The notes under the pieces: model-generated
What the model saw: only the letters and a program-made list of their open reading frames with translations
Databases searched by the model: none
Told to the model about the DNA's origin: nothing
Program-made: the position numbers and the translations under genes
DNA from: Paenibacillus sp. 1011MAR3C5
GTDB taxonomy: Bacteria > Bacillota > Bacilli > Paenibacillales > Paenibacillaceae
Assembly: GCF_003591485.1 (NCBI RefSeq)
Contig: NZ_QZCF01000001.1
Location: 930,001 to 994,000 of the forward strand
Length of the DNA: 64,000 nucleotides
Direction of reading: 5' to 3'
Part shown: piece after piece, positions 35,055 through 43,780 of the stretch
How the letters are laid out: every line of letters begins with the position of its first letter
Position numbering within the stretch: the first letter of the stretch is position 1

Positions 35055-36494
35055 TTAAGGTTGGATTGTATCGTAGAATTTCTCTTGCATGAACTTCTCT
35101 GTATTTTCGAGCTGGACTTTCATGTCTACTCCCTTCTTCGAGAATACTTCCTGGATCACATTCGTCATCGCGCCGTAGAAGTCTTGCGTATTGTATGGCG
35201 ATTCAGCCTTGCCGTCGATCAGCTTCATCGTTTCTTCACCGTATTGGTACACGTTGTCGTACTTGTCGAACAGAGCCGTTACTTTCGCGCCGTACTCAGC
35301 GTCAGGCTTGAAGTATTGGAATACCGCCGGTACGTAGAATTTGTTTTGATCCTGACGTTCTTGGATGTTTCTCTCCAGCGACTCCAGACCTTTATCGGAG
35401 AAGTAGTCGAATGTTGCATAGTAGAATGCGATTGCTTGCTCGTCTTTGCTAGCGTTCGGGTTGATAACCAGGAAGTCGCCGCCCAGAACGCCGTAATGCT
35501 TGCCGCCTTTTTCGTAAGCAGGGATCGGATAGACCAGAATGTCATCTGGCGTCATGCCGCCTTGGTTCAGCGCTTGATCGACCGGACCGTCCGGACCTGC
35601 GATAACCATAGCCGTTCTGCTTTGTGCGAATGCGCCTACCGCATCGCCCCAGCCAAGTGCCCAGTCCTGAGGAATGGCGTTCGCTTCCCACTTCAGCTTG
35701 TCGTAGAACTCGAGTGCTTTCATGCCAGCGTCGGAGTTGAACATTGCCTTTATTTTGCCGTCTTCTACATTCAGGATGTCGCCGCCAGCCGTGAACAGGA
35801 AGTTGGTCCAGTTCCAACCGGATTCGTTGCCTTTGCCCATCGGTGCGATACCGGAGATGCCGGCATTCGGATCGGAGGCTGCTTTTGCCGTATTCAGCAT
35901 GTCATCCCAAGTCCAGTCGAACGAAGGGATCGCAATGCCTTTGTCATCCAGCATTTTTTTGTTAACCGTTACGCCCGTCGGATAGCCGCGTTGAGCGATA
36001 CCGTATACTTTGCCGTTAACCGTGAACAGGTCTTGCAGAATAGGGTTCATTTGATCCTTGTACTCGTAAGCGTTGAACAGGTCGGTAATGTCTGCCGCCC
36101 AGCCTTTCTCCGCGAGGAACTTGCCTTCAGAAGCGTACGTGTTGAACAACGTTGGCGCTTCGTTCGCCCCCATCTTGATGCCGATTTCGTTCGGGTTGTA
36201 CTGCCAGTCGCTCTTGATTACTTCTACGTTCGGGAACACTTCGTTGAAGCGTTTGATCTTGTCATCTTCCAGCGCGCGGTCTTCTACGCGGTCAGGAGTC
36301 GGGTAATAGATACTGATGGATACTTTTTTCTGAGTGATATCATCCTCGGCAGGAGGCGCACTGTTCGTATCCGAAGGAGTGCTGCTCGGGCTTGGGCTAG
36401 GCGGAGTGTTGTTGCCGCCGTTGCTCTTGCCGCATGCCGCCAGAATGAGAGTGAATGCAAGAACTGCCGCAATCATCATCGAAATCTTACGCAT
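35055..36494 (-). CDS. Sugar ABC transporter substrate-binding lipoprotein (family 1)
   Basis: A 479-residue lipoprotein: signal MRKISMMIAAVLAFTLILAA with lipobox LAAC (cysteine near 21), then a Ser/Pro/Thr-rich linker and a family-1 binding fold (FNEVFPNVEVIKSDW, WTWDDMLNTAKAAS, GGDFLVINPNASKDEQAIAF). ATG 36494 follows AGGGG at eight bases. It serves the two permeases encoded just upstream; no ATPase gene is present, so a shared MsmX-type ATPase elsewhere is likely. A conserved 20-bp motif lies 71-90 bases upstream. Confidence 0.9.
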   Translation of the reverse strand: MRKISMMIAAVLAFTLILAACGKSNGGNNTPPSPSPSSTPSDTNSAPPAEDDITQKKVSISIYYPTPDRVEDRALEDDKIKRFNEVFPNVEVIKSDWQYNPNEIGIKMGANEAPTLFNTYASEGKFLAEKGWAADITDLFNAYEYKDQMNPILQDLFTVNGKVYGIAQRGYPTGVTVNKKMLDDKGIAIPSFDWTWDDMLNTAKAASDPNAGISGIAPMGKGNESGWNWTNFLFTAGGDILNVEDGKIKAMFNSDAGMKALEFYDKLKWEANAIPQDWALGWGDAVGAFAQSRTAMVIAGPDGPVDQALNQGGMTPDDILVYPIPAYEKGGKHYGVLGGDFLVINPNASKDEQAIAFYYATFDYFSDKGLESLERNIQERQDQNKFYVPAVFQYFKPDAEYGAKVTALFDKYDNVYQYGEETMKLIDGKAESPYNTQDFYGAMTNVIQEVFSKKGVDMKVQLENTEKFMQEKFYDTIQP

Positions 36495-36564
36495 TTGAAA
36501 ATCCCCTTTTCTTCTCAATTTTAGCTTACACGCTCATCATAATGTAGGCGCATTCACTAGGGCG

Positions 36565-36584
36565 ATGTGTATTCCTATTCGGAT
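36565..36584. promoter_or_regulatory. Shared 20-bp motif upstream of the binding-protein gene
   Basis: ATGTGTATTCCTATTCGGAT matches 17 of 20 bases of a sequence at 38496-38515 upstream of the permease pair. Distances to the respective starts are similar (71 and 66 bases). It is a candidate site for the AraC-type response regulator of this locus. Confidence 0.5.
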
Positions 36585-36640
36585 CATGTGCAGATTTACG
36601 TTCTGTCACATTCGCGCACATAATGACAAATCATCTGCAA

Positions 36641-37510
36641 TTACCCTTTAACTCCGCCAAGATACAGGCCTCTTAATATAAACTTCTGGAAGAATAGGAA
36701 AATAATAATTGGCGGAACCATAACAATGGTCAAAATTGCAAATCTGATATTCAGGTCCAATCTTCGCGCATTGAGAACGAAATCCCGGATCGCAACTGAC
36801 AGCGGCTTGTTCTCCTGACTTAAAATAAAGCTTGGCCAAAACCAGTCGTTCCAGGCGGTCGCGAACACGAAGATCGACAGCGTTGCGAAGATCGGGATCG
36901 ACAGCGGGAACGCAATCTGGAAGAACCCTCTGATCTCCGAAGCTCCGTCAATTCGGGCCGACTCGAAGATTTCGACATGAATGCCGTCCATAAAGGTTTT
37001 CAGCAGAAGCAAGAAAAACGCATTGGCGCCCGCAGGCAGCCAGATTGCCGCGAAGGAGCCCATCAAGCCAAGATCCTTCAGGTTGATAAAGTTCGGAATC
37101 ATATATGTCGTTGCCGGGATGAACAGCGTCATCAGGAAGTAATAATAGATCGCCGACTTCATCGGCACCAGCATCTTCGACAAGGCATAAGCCGCAAGTC
37201 CAAGCACGATGACCGTTACGACCATATTGCCGACAAAAATCATCATTGTATTTTTGAAGTACATCGGAAGGTCAATATAGTTCCATGCCTTGATATAGTT
37301 CTCGAAATGCCATTCCTTCGGGAAGAAGGTCGGCGGGAACGAGTTGACCTCGGAATTGGCCTTTAGGCCGTTCAGCATGGAGATAAGAATCGGATACACC
37401 ATGCAGCACATCATGATAACCACAAGCAGGTTCATTAAATAATAGCCCCAGCGAGTACCCGGTTTCTTCAAGTCATAATTGGAAATAATGGTGCGTTCCT
37501 GCGCCTTCAT
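36641..37510 (-). CDS. Sugar ABC transporter permease (MalG/LacG type)
   Basis: A 289-residue membrane protein with six predicted spans and the CUT1 EAA loop ESARIDGASEIRGFFQIAFP. The C-terminal QKFILRGLYLGGVKG is the typical end of MalG-like permeases. It overlaps the previous permease by four bases. It should form the heterodimeric channel with that protein. Confidence 0.92.
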   Translation of the reverse strand: MKAQERTIISNYDLKKPGTRWGYYLMNLLVVIMMCCMVYPILISMLNGLKANSEVNSFPPTFFPKEWHFENYIKAWNYIDLPMYFKNTMMIFVGNMVVTVIVLGLAAYALSKMLVPMKSAIYYYFLMTLFIPATTYMIPNFINLKDLGLMGSFAAIWLPAGANAFFLLLLKTFMDGIHVEIFESARIDGASEIRGFFQIAFPLSIPIFATLSIFVFATAWNDWFWPSFILSQENKPLSVAIRDFVLNARRLDLNIRFAILTIVMVPPIIIFLFFQKFILRGLYLGGVKG

Positions 37511-38430
37511 GATTTAACTCCCCCTCTGTTGTTGATCCGGTACTGAACGATCGCGAGTATGCTAAGGGCAAAGAACATAAGCACACCGAGGGCGGAGGCG
37601 ACTCCGTAATCTTGTCTTACGAATGCGTAGCGCACAATGAGGAGGGCGTAGGTCAACGTAGCGTTGTTCGGACCGCCGTCCAGCATCGCATATTGGGTTT
37701 GGAAGCCCTGCGATGTTGCAATCAGCTGCAGCATCAGCAGCAATAAAATCTGATTGCGAATGGCAGGCAGCGTAATGTAGCGGATGCGGTGCCAGATGCC
37801 GGCGCCGTCAATCTCGGCTGCCTCGTACCAGTCGCGGGGTACAGCGAGAATGGCGGCAAGATAGATCAGCATCGCAGATCCAAAGCTCTGCCATGTCTCC
37901 ATGATGACGATAGACGCCATCGACCAGGCGCGATCAACCATAAAGTTGATCTGATTCAGGCCGATGCTCTTCAGCACGGCGTTGATCGGGCCGACCGGGT
38001 CATACAACCATCTCCAGACGCCATATAGCACGACGAATGGAACGACATACGGCAGGTACGCCGCAACCCTGGCGAATCCCTGGAATCTGCGCATCTCCGA
38101 GATCGCCAGCGCGAACAGGATCGGCACCCAGAACCCGATCGCAAGTGCGAGTCCCATATAATAGAGCGTATTTCTCACGGACGTCATGACATCGCGATCC
38201 GTGAAGATGGTCTTGTAATTGTCGAAGCCGATGAAGGTGTTGCCTTTGACAAAGTCGACTTCGTAGAAGCTGTTTAACACCCCTTTAAAGATTGGAAGCC
38301 ACAGAAAGAGCGTGAAGATGACAATAGCCGGCAGGATGAAGATAAATCCCCATACATACCGTTTGTACCTTCCTGGTCGCTGCGTCTGCGGCTTTGTCTT
38401 GCTGATTGGAACAGCCGTTGTTTGCTCCAT
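37507..38430 (-). CDS. Sugar ABC transporter permease (MalF/UgpA type)
   Basis: A 307-residue membrane protein from ATG 38430 (MEQTTAVPISKTK), preceded by GAGGG at eight bases; the upstream ATG is too close to its own AAAGGA. Six spans and the EAA loop (YEAAEIDGAGIWHRIRYITL) mark a CUT1 permease. It is the first transporter gene, 97 bases after the response regulator, with the shared 20-bp motif in between. Confidence 0.92.
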   Translation of the reverse strand: MEQTTAVPISKTKPQTQRPGRYKRYVWGFIFILPAIVIFTLFLWLPIFKGVLNSFYEVDFVKGNTFIGFDNYKTIFTDRDVMTSVRNTLYYMGLALAIGFWVPILFALAISEMRRFQGFARVAAYLPYVVPFVVLYGVWRWLYDPVGPINAVLKSIGLNQINFMVDRAWSMASIVIMETWQSFGSAMLIYLAAILAVPRDWYEAAEIDGAGIWHRIRYITLPAIRNQILLLLMLQLIATSQGFQTQYAMLDGGPNNATLTYALLIVRYAFVRQDYGVASALGVLMFFALSILAIVQYRINNRGGVKS

Positions 38431-38495
38431 TGCGTGGTCCCTCATTCCTTTAGTTAATCTACTATTTATTGTAGATAAAGAGGGTATCCCAGAAC

Positions 38496-38515
38496 ATGTG
38501 CATATCTATTCGGAT
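38496..38515. promoter_or_regulatory. Shared 20-bp motif upstream of the permease genes
   Basis: ATGTGCATATCTATTCGGAT, 17 of 20 identical to 36565-36584. A shorter related sequence, CCTATTCCGGAT, lies at 41761-41772 before the kinase gene. Confidence 0.5.
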
Positions 38516-38526
38516 GATAGGCAATC

Positions 38527-39855
38527 TTACTTTTTCATCTCGCTTGGGCTGATTCCAAAATATTTTTTGAAGATTTTGCTAAAATGCTCGGGCGATTCGT
38601 AGCCGACCTGTTCCGAGATTTCATAGCGGCGCAGGTCAGTAGACAGGATGAGCCGCTTGCTCTCCTCCATTCTCAGCTTAATCACGTATTCCCATAGATT
38701 GTAGCCTGTTTTTTTCTTGAACAAATAGCTCAAGTAGTTGGGGCTGACGTGGTTTTTTTGCGCAATTTCATTCAAGGTAAGCCCCTTCTGGGCATAGTTC
38801 TGATGAATATACTTGCTGGAGCGCTCCACAATCATATTGTTTTGCGCGGCAATCTCATCCTCCGTCGGTTCTTCCTCAGTCTGCACGCCCCACTTGAAAT
38901 CGCCGTAATAGAACACATAATGATCCTTGTACTCGCGGCTCCACTGAATCGCCTTGTCCGCTTGCGCATGTACTTCACCCAGAAATTCGCTGCCCTTCAG
39001 AATCTGGCTGATGCCAACGACGGCATGGAAGCCCAGAAACTTATGGACATTGAAGTGAAGGCTCCTTCCGATCATCTCCAGCTGATTGACCTTGTCAACG
39101 CTGGAGTCGCCGTAACGCTCCTCATTCCATTGAATGACGATGCAGATCGCCTGATCCGGCGAATAGAAGGACTGGTGGTCCCATTCCGAGTCCAGCAGCT
39201 CGTTGGATATATTAAGCGCCGCATATTGAAGCAGCAGCTCGTCTCTCTCCGACAACCCGCGGCTGTCGGAGGCAAAATCCAGCTTCATTTTTACAATTGC
39301 ATAATAAGACCCTTCGAGGTTCGTATCGTATTGCTTTCTCAGCTCTTCGACAACAGCCTCGCGGTCATGCGTGTCCGCGGCTAGCAGCCGGTTCATAAGC
39401 GCTGTCCGGCCCGGCAGCGGCTCCTGCATATGAAAGTGCTCTCTGAGGTCCGACATCAGCTCATCTTGGTCGCGCACCGTCTTATCCATATGAAGCAGCA
39501 CATGGCGAACCGAGCTCATGAACTGTTCGCTATTCAGCGGCTTGATCAAGTAATCACGAGCTCCCAGCCGGATCGCAAGCTGCGCATATTGAAAGGTCTC
39601 ATGGGCCGATATGACGATGACCTGCACCCATGGCTTGATGATTTTCGCCTGCTGCATTAACTCGATACCGCTCATCGAGCCCATCTGTATATCGGTAACC
39701 AGCAAATCTATATTTTCCATGCGCAAATAATCGAGCGCCTCATAGCCGCTATGCGCATTATAGATATGGCTGATATGAATGCCGGATGAGGATAGAAGCG
39801 CGGTCAATCCTTCGCAAATAAGCGGCTCGTCATCCACAATCAGAATATTGTACAT
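38527..39855 (-). CDS. YesN-like response regulator (receiver plus AraC-type DNA-binding domain)
   Basis: A 442-residue protein: receiver domain with DDE near residue 9, acceptor Asp in DLLVTDIQMG, and Lys in DYLIKPLNSE. A middle region of about 200 residues follows, then a C-terminal pair of AraC-type helix-turn-helix motifs (LTLNEIAQKNHVSPNYLSYL, YEISEQVGYESPEHFSKIFK). This type pairs with the sensor encoded 36 bases upstream and regulates the adjacent carbohydrate transporter. The 20-bp motifs near the transporter genes are its likely targets. Confidence 0.92.
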   Translation of the reverse strand: MYNILIVDDEPLICEGLTALLSSSGIHISHIYNAHSGYEALDYLRMENIDLLVTDIQMGSMSGIELMQQAKIIKPWVQVIVISAHETFQYAQLAIRLGARDYLIKPLNSEQFMSSVRHVLLHMDKTVRDQDELMSDLREHFHMQEPLPGRTALMNRLLAADTHDREAVVEELRKQYDTNLEGSYYAIVKMKLDFASDSRGLSERDELLLQYAALNISNELLDSEWDHQSFYSPDQAICIVIQWNEERYGDSSVDKVNQLEMIGRSLHFNVHKFLGFHAVVGISQILKGSEFLGEVHAQADKAIQWSREYKDHYVFYYGDFKWGVQTEEEPTEDEIAAQNNMIVERSSKYIHQNYAQKGLTLNEIAQKNHVSPNYLSYLFKKKTGYNLWEYVIKLRMEESKRLILSTDLRRYEISEQVGYESPEHFSKIFKKYFGISPSEMKK

Positions 39856-39891
39856 CGTCTTCCTCCCTTTCCTGCACGATCTGTGTGAGTC

Positions 39892-41724
39892 TTAATCAAG
39901 CGGCTCCTCATAAGTCGCCGGCAATACGATGATCGCAGCCATGCCTTCTTCCTCTCGCTTGCGGTAGCTGAGTCCGAACAAATTGCCGAAGTGAAGCTGA
40001 ATTCGCTGATGGATATTGCGGATGCCGTATCCCAGTCTATGGTCAGCCTTCTCATCATTCAGCAGCTGGTCGATTGCGGCAATGTTGACTTCCTTGTAGC
40101 CGTTATCCTCCACCTTGATCGTCACCCGCTCGCCTTCCAGCGCCGCCGATATCCGGATCTCGCCATCATCGCCCATCAGCTTGACGCCATGAATAATTGC
40201 ATTCTCGATAAGGGGCTGCAGCGAAATCTTCGGAATGCGAATCATCTTCACAGCATCCGGTATGTTCCAAATCACCTTGAACTCGTAGGAATAACGCATT
40301 TGCTGAAGATTGACATACGCTTTGGCATGCTCAAGCTCCTCCTCCAGCCGAATGAGCTCCCGCCCTCTGCTAAGGCCAATCTTCATCAGCTTCGACAGCT
40401 CCTTGATCATCTCTGCGGATTCCGTATTGCCCTCCAGCGTGCTTTTCCAATAGATACTCTCCAGCGTGTTGTACAGCAAATGAGGATTAATTTGCTGATA
40501 GAGAAGCTGAAGCTGAGACTCCTTCGCCTTGAGGTCCATGTTGTACTTGTAATGAATCAGCGCATTCAGCCTTCGCGCCATATCATACATGGCCGACATC
40601 AGGACGCCGACCTCGTCGCGCCGCCGCTTGAGCGGCGTCTCCGGCACAAGCTTGCCCGGTTCATACGTGCGGACGAACTGAGCCAGCTTCTGGAGCGGCG
40701 TCATCAGCGAGCGCCAGAAGTAGACCATGATGACTGAGCCAAGCAGCATGTAGGCCACTGTAATCAGTTGAATAATCCGCTTCAGCTCATTCTGCTGCTT
40801 GAGCAGCGATTGAACCGGAATTTGATAGACCAGCTTATGGCCGATTGCCTCATTCTGGCTCGCAATATAGATGGAATCAGAGGTAATCATCTCATGGGTA
40901 CGGAACTCCTCCATGAATGCTTCCTTCCTGGGGCTTCCCAGGCTCAGGCCATCCAGCAAGTCTTCTGGCAGCTCCAGCAGCTTGCCGTTCTGCCCCGGGA
41001 CCGTCGAGCTTAGAATGCGGTTGCCGGAATCAGCATAGGAGATGACCCCGCCAGGCAGCGAGACGGAGCGAAGCGATTCAGCCAGCTTATAGTCCATCCG
41101 CGTCGCGATGAGCACACCCAGAAATTCCTTCCCGTTGTTCACATTGCCCACAGCTCGTATGTAAGCCAGCGTATTGATTTTTGCGAGTCCAAAATTGTAT
41201 TCAATAATATCCATATAACCTGAGCCTCGCTTGCTTATCGCATAATCAAACCAGGCCGGTTTTGTTTTATCAGAGAAAAAATAAACGCCCGTCTGCATAA
41301 TTTGGCGTTTCGGCGCAAAAAAGTAGTAATCATTCGGATCATAAATATAAAGGGAATAATAGACGGCTTCGCCGCCATTGATAGGAATGGAATAACTATT
41401 CAGCATGCGATCGACGCTATCGAATTTTCTGACCCGTTCAATGACCGCATCTTTGCCGCTTGGAACGAGCCTTTGCGTCGTCGGGTTCTGAATAATGGTA
41501 GCTGTCACCTTGTTGACCGTTTCGATATCCCGGTTAATGATGGTATGATTCTGCTTAATCAACTCGACATAAGCGTTCGTCACATGATTCTTAAGTAAAT
41601 TCTCCGCCTGATAATTCCCATACCAGTGCAGCAGGAACACAGGACTGACCATCGCAAGGAACAACAAGACCAACTGCTGCTTCATGTTCAGCCTCGTAAG
41701 CGGGTTGATCGGGTTTCCGCGCAT
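39892..41724 (-). CDS. YesM-like sensor histidine kinase
   Basis: A 610-residue membrane sensor: a first span (VLLFLAMVSPVFLLHW), a large extracellular domain (about 40-290), a second span (IIQLITVAYMLLGSVIMVYF), HAMP, and the His_kinase domain with QINPHLLYNTLESI. The ATPase part has PLIENAIIHG and GYGIRNIHQRIQLHFG, but its first G-box reads VEDNGYKEV, where DNGxG is usual. GGAGGAG precedes the ATG. A cre-like site lies 75 bases upstream, suggesting carbon-catabolite control of the locus. Confidence 0.9.
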   Translation of the reverse strand: MRGNPINPLTRLNMKQQLVLLFLAMVSPVFLLHWYGNYQAENLLKNHVTNAYVELIKQNHTIINRDIETVNKVTATIIQNPTTQRLVPSGKDAVIERVRKFDSVDRMLNSYSIPINGGEAVYYSLYIYDPNDYYFFAPKRQIMQTGVYFFSDKTKPAWFDYAISKRGSGYMDIIEYNFGLAKINTLAYIRAVGNVNNGKEFLGVLIATRMDYKLAESLRSVSLPGGVISYADSGNRILSSTVPGQNGKLLELPEDLLDGLSLGSPRKEAFMEEFRTHEMITSDSIYIASQNEAIGHKLVYQIPVQSLLKQQNELKRIIQLITVAYMLLGSVIMVYFWRSLMTPLQKLAQFVRTYEPGKLVPETPLKRRRDEVGVLMSAMYDMARRLNALIHYKYNMDLKAKESQLQLLYQQINPHLLYNTLESIYWKSTLEGNTESAEMIKELSKLMKIGLSRGRELIRLEEELEHAKAYVNLQQMRYSYEFKVIWNIPDAVKMIRIPKISLQPLIENAIIHGVKLMGDDGEIRISAALEGERVTIKVEDNGYKEVNIAAIDQLLNDEKADHRLGYGIRNIHQRIQLHFGNLFGLSYRKREEEGMAAIIVLPATYEEPLD

Positions 41725-41798
41725 GCCGGCTCCTCCTGTAAGTTAAGATCGTTCAAATGTCCTATTCCGGATAGGGTTATACATGTACTATAGCAAAA

Positions 41799-41812
41799 AA
41801 ACAGCGCTTACA
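41799..41812 (-). promoter_or_regulatory. cre-like site upstream of the sensor kinase gene
   Basis: TGTAAGCGCTGTTT on the minus strand agrees with the CcpA consensus TGWNANCGNTNWCA at 12 of 14 positions. A TATAGT -10-like sequence lies a few bases downstream. Repression by CcpA in rich sugar would be expected but is inferred. Confidence 0.45.
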
Positions 41813-41895
41813 GTGTAGCTAATTCTACGCTCTTCCAACCTGTGTGAGGTCTGAATCGTAGAAATACACCTAAGCGCTTAATTCCATCCCTTTTC

Positions 41896-42777
41896 CTAAT
41901 CCGCCAGAAAGCGGAATATCTCCTCATGCACCTCTTCCGGCCGTTCGTGATTGATGCCATGTCCTGTCTGCTCCAGCATTCGGTGGGTATATTGACCTCT
42001 ACTAATCAAGTCCACGGTACGCTTCGACACGACACGATACTGGTCGCCAAGCAGAAAAAACAGCTTGTCCCTCACCGCCGCTCCCTTCGCCTCATCGTAC
42101 GTTTCCACCTTATGCGGGAACATCGCCTGCTGGTTATGCGATTTCATCAGCAGCACCAGGTGGCTGGCCAACATGGGGTACCGGTCGAACACATCCGACT
42201 GCGGCGCGCTCAGCCTTCTAACGATGCGATGCATATTGCGTTCCGTTGGAACCAGAATTTCGGGGAACATCAGCAGCAGTGTTGAGATCATCGACTTGAT
42301 GGGACTCGTCACAATCCCGCCTTCCAGACACATCGTTCTGCGTATACGCTCGGGGTGCTCCGTCGTATAGCGATAAGCCATGTACGCGCCATTCGAGACA
42401 CCCGCCATATACACCTGATCCAGCTCAAAAAAATCAATGACCTCGCTCAGCCATTCCGTCTGGCGAAAGGACTCCTTCGTATATCGCTCGTTAGGCATGC
42501 TCTTGCCCGGCCCGCCAAGCGTATCAACCGCGATGCAGAAGTACCGCTTCGACAGTTCCTTCATATTAAGCGCCCACATCACCGCCGAGTTGTCGCCCAC
42601 GCCGTGCAGCAGCACAAGCGGTGGATTCGCCTTGTCTCCTGCAATAAGGCAATGCGTGCTTCCCCATTTCGAGGGAATATGATGTGACGCGGTCTCCACG
42701 CCCCACATCGCGATCAGCTCGTCATAGGATGCAAGCACCTTCCGGCGAGCCTGTTCGGATTTGAACACCTTCATCAT
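41896..42777 (-). CDS. Alpha/beta-hydrolase
   Basis: A 293-residue soluble alpha/beta-hydrolase with the oxyanion segment LLHGVGDNSA, nucleophile elbow AGVSNGAY (serine near residue 132), and catalytic histidine in QTGHGINHERPEEV. It is encoded 46 bases after a TetR regulator on the same strand, so the two probably form an operon, with the regulator responding to a hydrophobic ester or related compound. Exact substrate unknown. Confidence 0.85.
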   Translation of the reverse strand: MMKVFKSEQARRKVLASYDELIAMWGVETASHHIPSKWGSTHCLIAGDKANPPLVLLHGVGDNSAVMWALNMKELSKRYFCIAVDTLGGPGKSMPNERYTKESFRQTEWLSEVIDFFELDQVYMAGVSNGAYMAYRYTTEHPERIRRTMCLEGGIVTSPIKSMISTLLLMFPEILVPTERNMHRIVRRLSAPQSDVFDRYPMLASHLVLLMKSHNQQAMFPHKVETYDEAKGAAVRDKLFFLLGDQYRVVSKRTVDLISRGQYTHRMLEQTGHGINHERPEEVHEEIFRFLAD

Positions 42778-42823
42778 TCGTGAGTCTCTTCCTTTCGCTG
42801 CGCAAGCGCGTATTGTAACAGAG

Positions 42824-43447
42824 CTATTTCCTCATAAAAGCCAAAACCACATCTGCGTCCGGGAATGGAAGCTCGCCGGTTGTCTGAAGGCGGGAGATGC
42901 CAAGCCCCTGGATAAACGAAAAATAAGCAATCGCCAGCATAAGCGGATTCCCATCCGCTATCTCACCCATCTGCTGTCCTTCTACGACCATCGGCACAAA
43001 ATGCTTGAAGGGCTCGCCCATCTTCTCCTTGGCAATCCGCTTCGCCTCTTCGGGAATGGCGTCCACCGCTGCCGTCTGCAGCAGGTTCAGCCGCCAATGC
43101 TGCATGACAAGGCTGTCCGGCGCAAGGAACGCTTCCGTCAGCCATGTAATCCGCTGCATCGGGGTCCCCTCCAGACGGGCAGCGAATTCGACAGCTTTGC
43201 CCGCTCCGTCCGCAGCCTGCTCCACGATTCGGGTGAAAATCTCATCCTTGGATTTGAAATAATTGTAGACATAGCCCTGACTGAAGCCGGCGCTCTCGGC
43301 GATATCCTTAATTTTGGTCCCGGCAAAGCCCTTGCGCGAGAACACATCGACCGCATGCAGCATAATTTGCCGAACGCCATGCTCCTTGGCGCCTTCCTCA
43401 AAGCTGTGCCTGAAAAACTGCTGGAGCTGCTCGCTCTGAATAGACAT
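42824..43447 (-). CDS. TetR-family transcriptional regulator
   Basis: A 207-residue regulator from ATG 43447, preceded by GAGGAG. The N-terminal helix-turn-helix (DVFSRKGFAGTKIKDIAESA, then FSQGYVYNYFKSKDEIF) is canonical TetR; the remainder is the ligand-binding domain. The 24-bp palindrome at 43501-43524 and an overlapping -10 (TATAAT) lie just upstream, so it is almost certainly autoregulated together with the hydrolase. Confidence 0.92.
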   Translation of the reverse strand: MSIQSEQLQQFFRHSFEEGAKEHGVRQIMLHAVDVFSRKGFAGTKIKDIAESAGFSQGYVYNYFKSKDEIFTRIVEQAADGAGKAVEFAARLEGTPMQRITWLTEAFLAPDSLVMQHWRLNLLQTAAVDAIPEEAKRIAKEKMGEPFKHFVPMVVEGQQMGEIADGNPLMLAIAYFSFIQGLGISRLQTTGELPFPDADVVLAFMRK

Positions 43448-43500
43448 GAAGATGCTCCTCTCATCAAGTATTGATATTAGACATTTAAGACAGTTAGAGG

Positions 43501-43524
43501 ATATGAATGAACGTTCATTCATAT
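43501..43524. promoter_or_regulatory. TetR operator: perfect 24-bp palindrome
   Basis: The 24 bases are a perfect palindrome centred on AACGTT, with core TGAATGAACGTTCATTCA, the classic site of many TetR repressors. A TATAAT for the minus strand overlaps its edge, so binding would block transcription. Confidence 0.85.
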
Positions 43525-43576
43525 TATACTATAATATGGATTTTAATAGCTAGAACTATTATTCCTATACTTATTT

Positions 43577-43624
43577 AACAGCTCCCTAAACAGCTCCCTA
43601 AACAACTCCCTAAACAACTCCCCC
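43577..43624. repeat. Four tandem 12-bp repeats
   Basis: AACAGCTCCCTA occurs twice, followed by AACAACTCCCTA and AACAACTCCCCC, in immediate succession. The array is intergenic and ends in a run of nine C. No function apparent. Confidence 0.8.
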
Positions 43625-43692
43625 CCCAACAAGAAAGGTCAGTGTACCACGAGGGAAGCAACGGATAAGTCATTCTCAAACGTTGAATGAAA

Positions 43693-43730
43693 AAGCCTTC
43701 AAAACCACCGAAAAGTGGGTTTGAAGGCTT
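43693..43730 (-). terminator. Terminator-like hairpin left of the repeat element
   Basis: AAGCCTTCAAA and TTTGAAGGCTT form a perfect 11-base stem; on the minus strand TTTTT follows. It would stop transcripts that run leftward through the 51-bp repeat array from the GH8 cluster. Confidence 0.65.
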
Positions 43731-43780
43731 CTCTCTTGCTTGAAATCTTATCTACCGTAGGGGCTGTAAATTCATAAATG

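Noticed and set aside
35061..36524. 487-codon ORF antisense to the solute-binding protein
   Set aside because: It is a mirror frame of a clear lipoprotein gene. The translated sequence is Arg/Val/Phe/Cys-biased and shows no domain.
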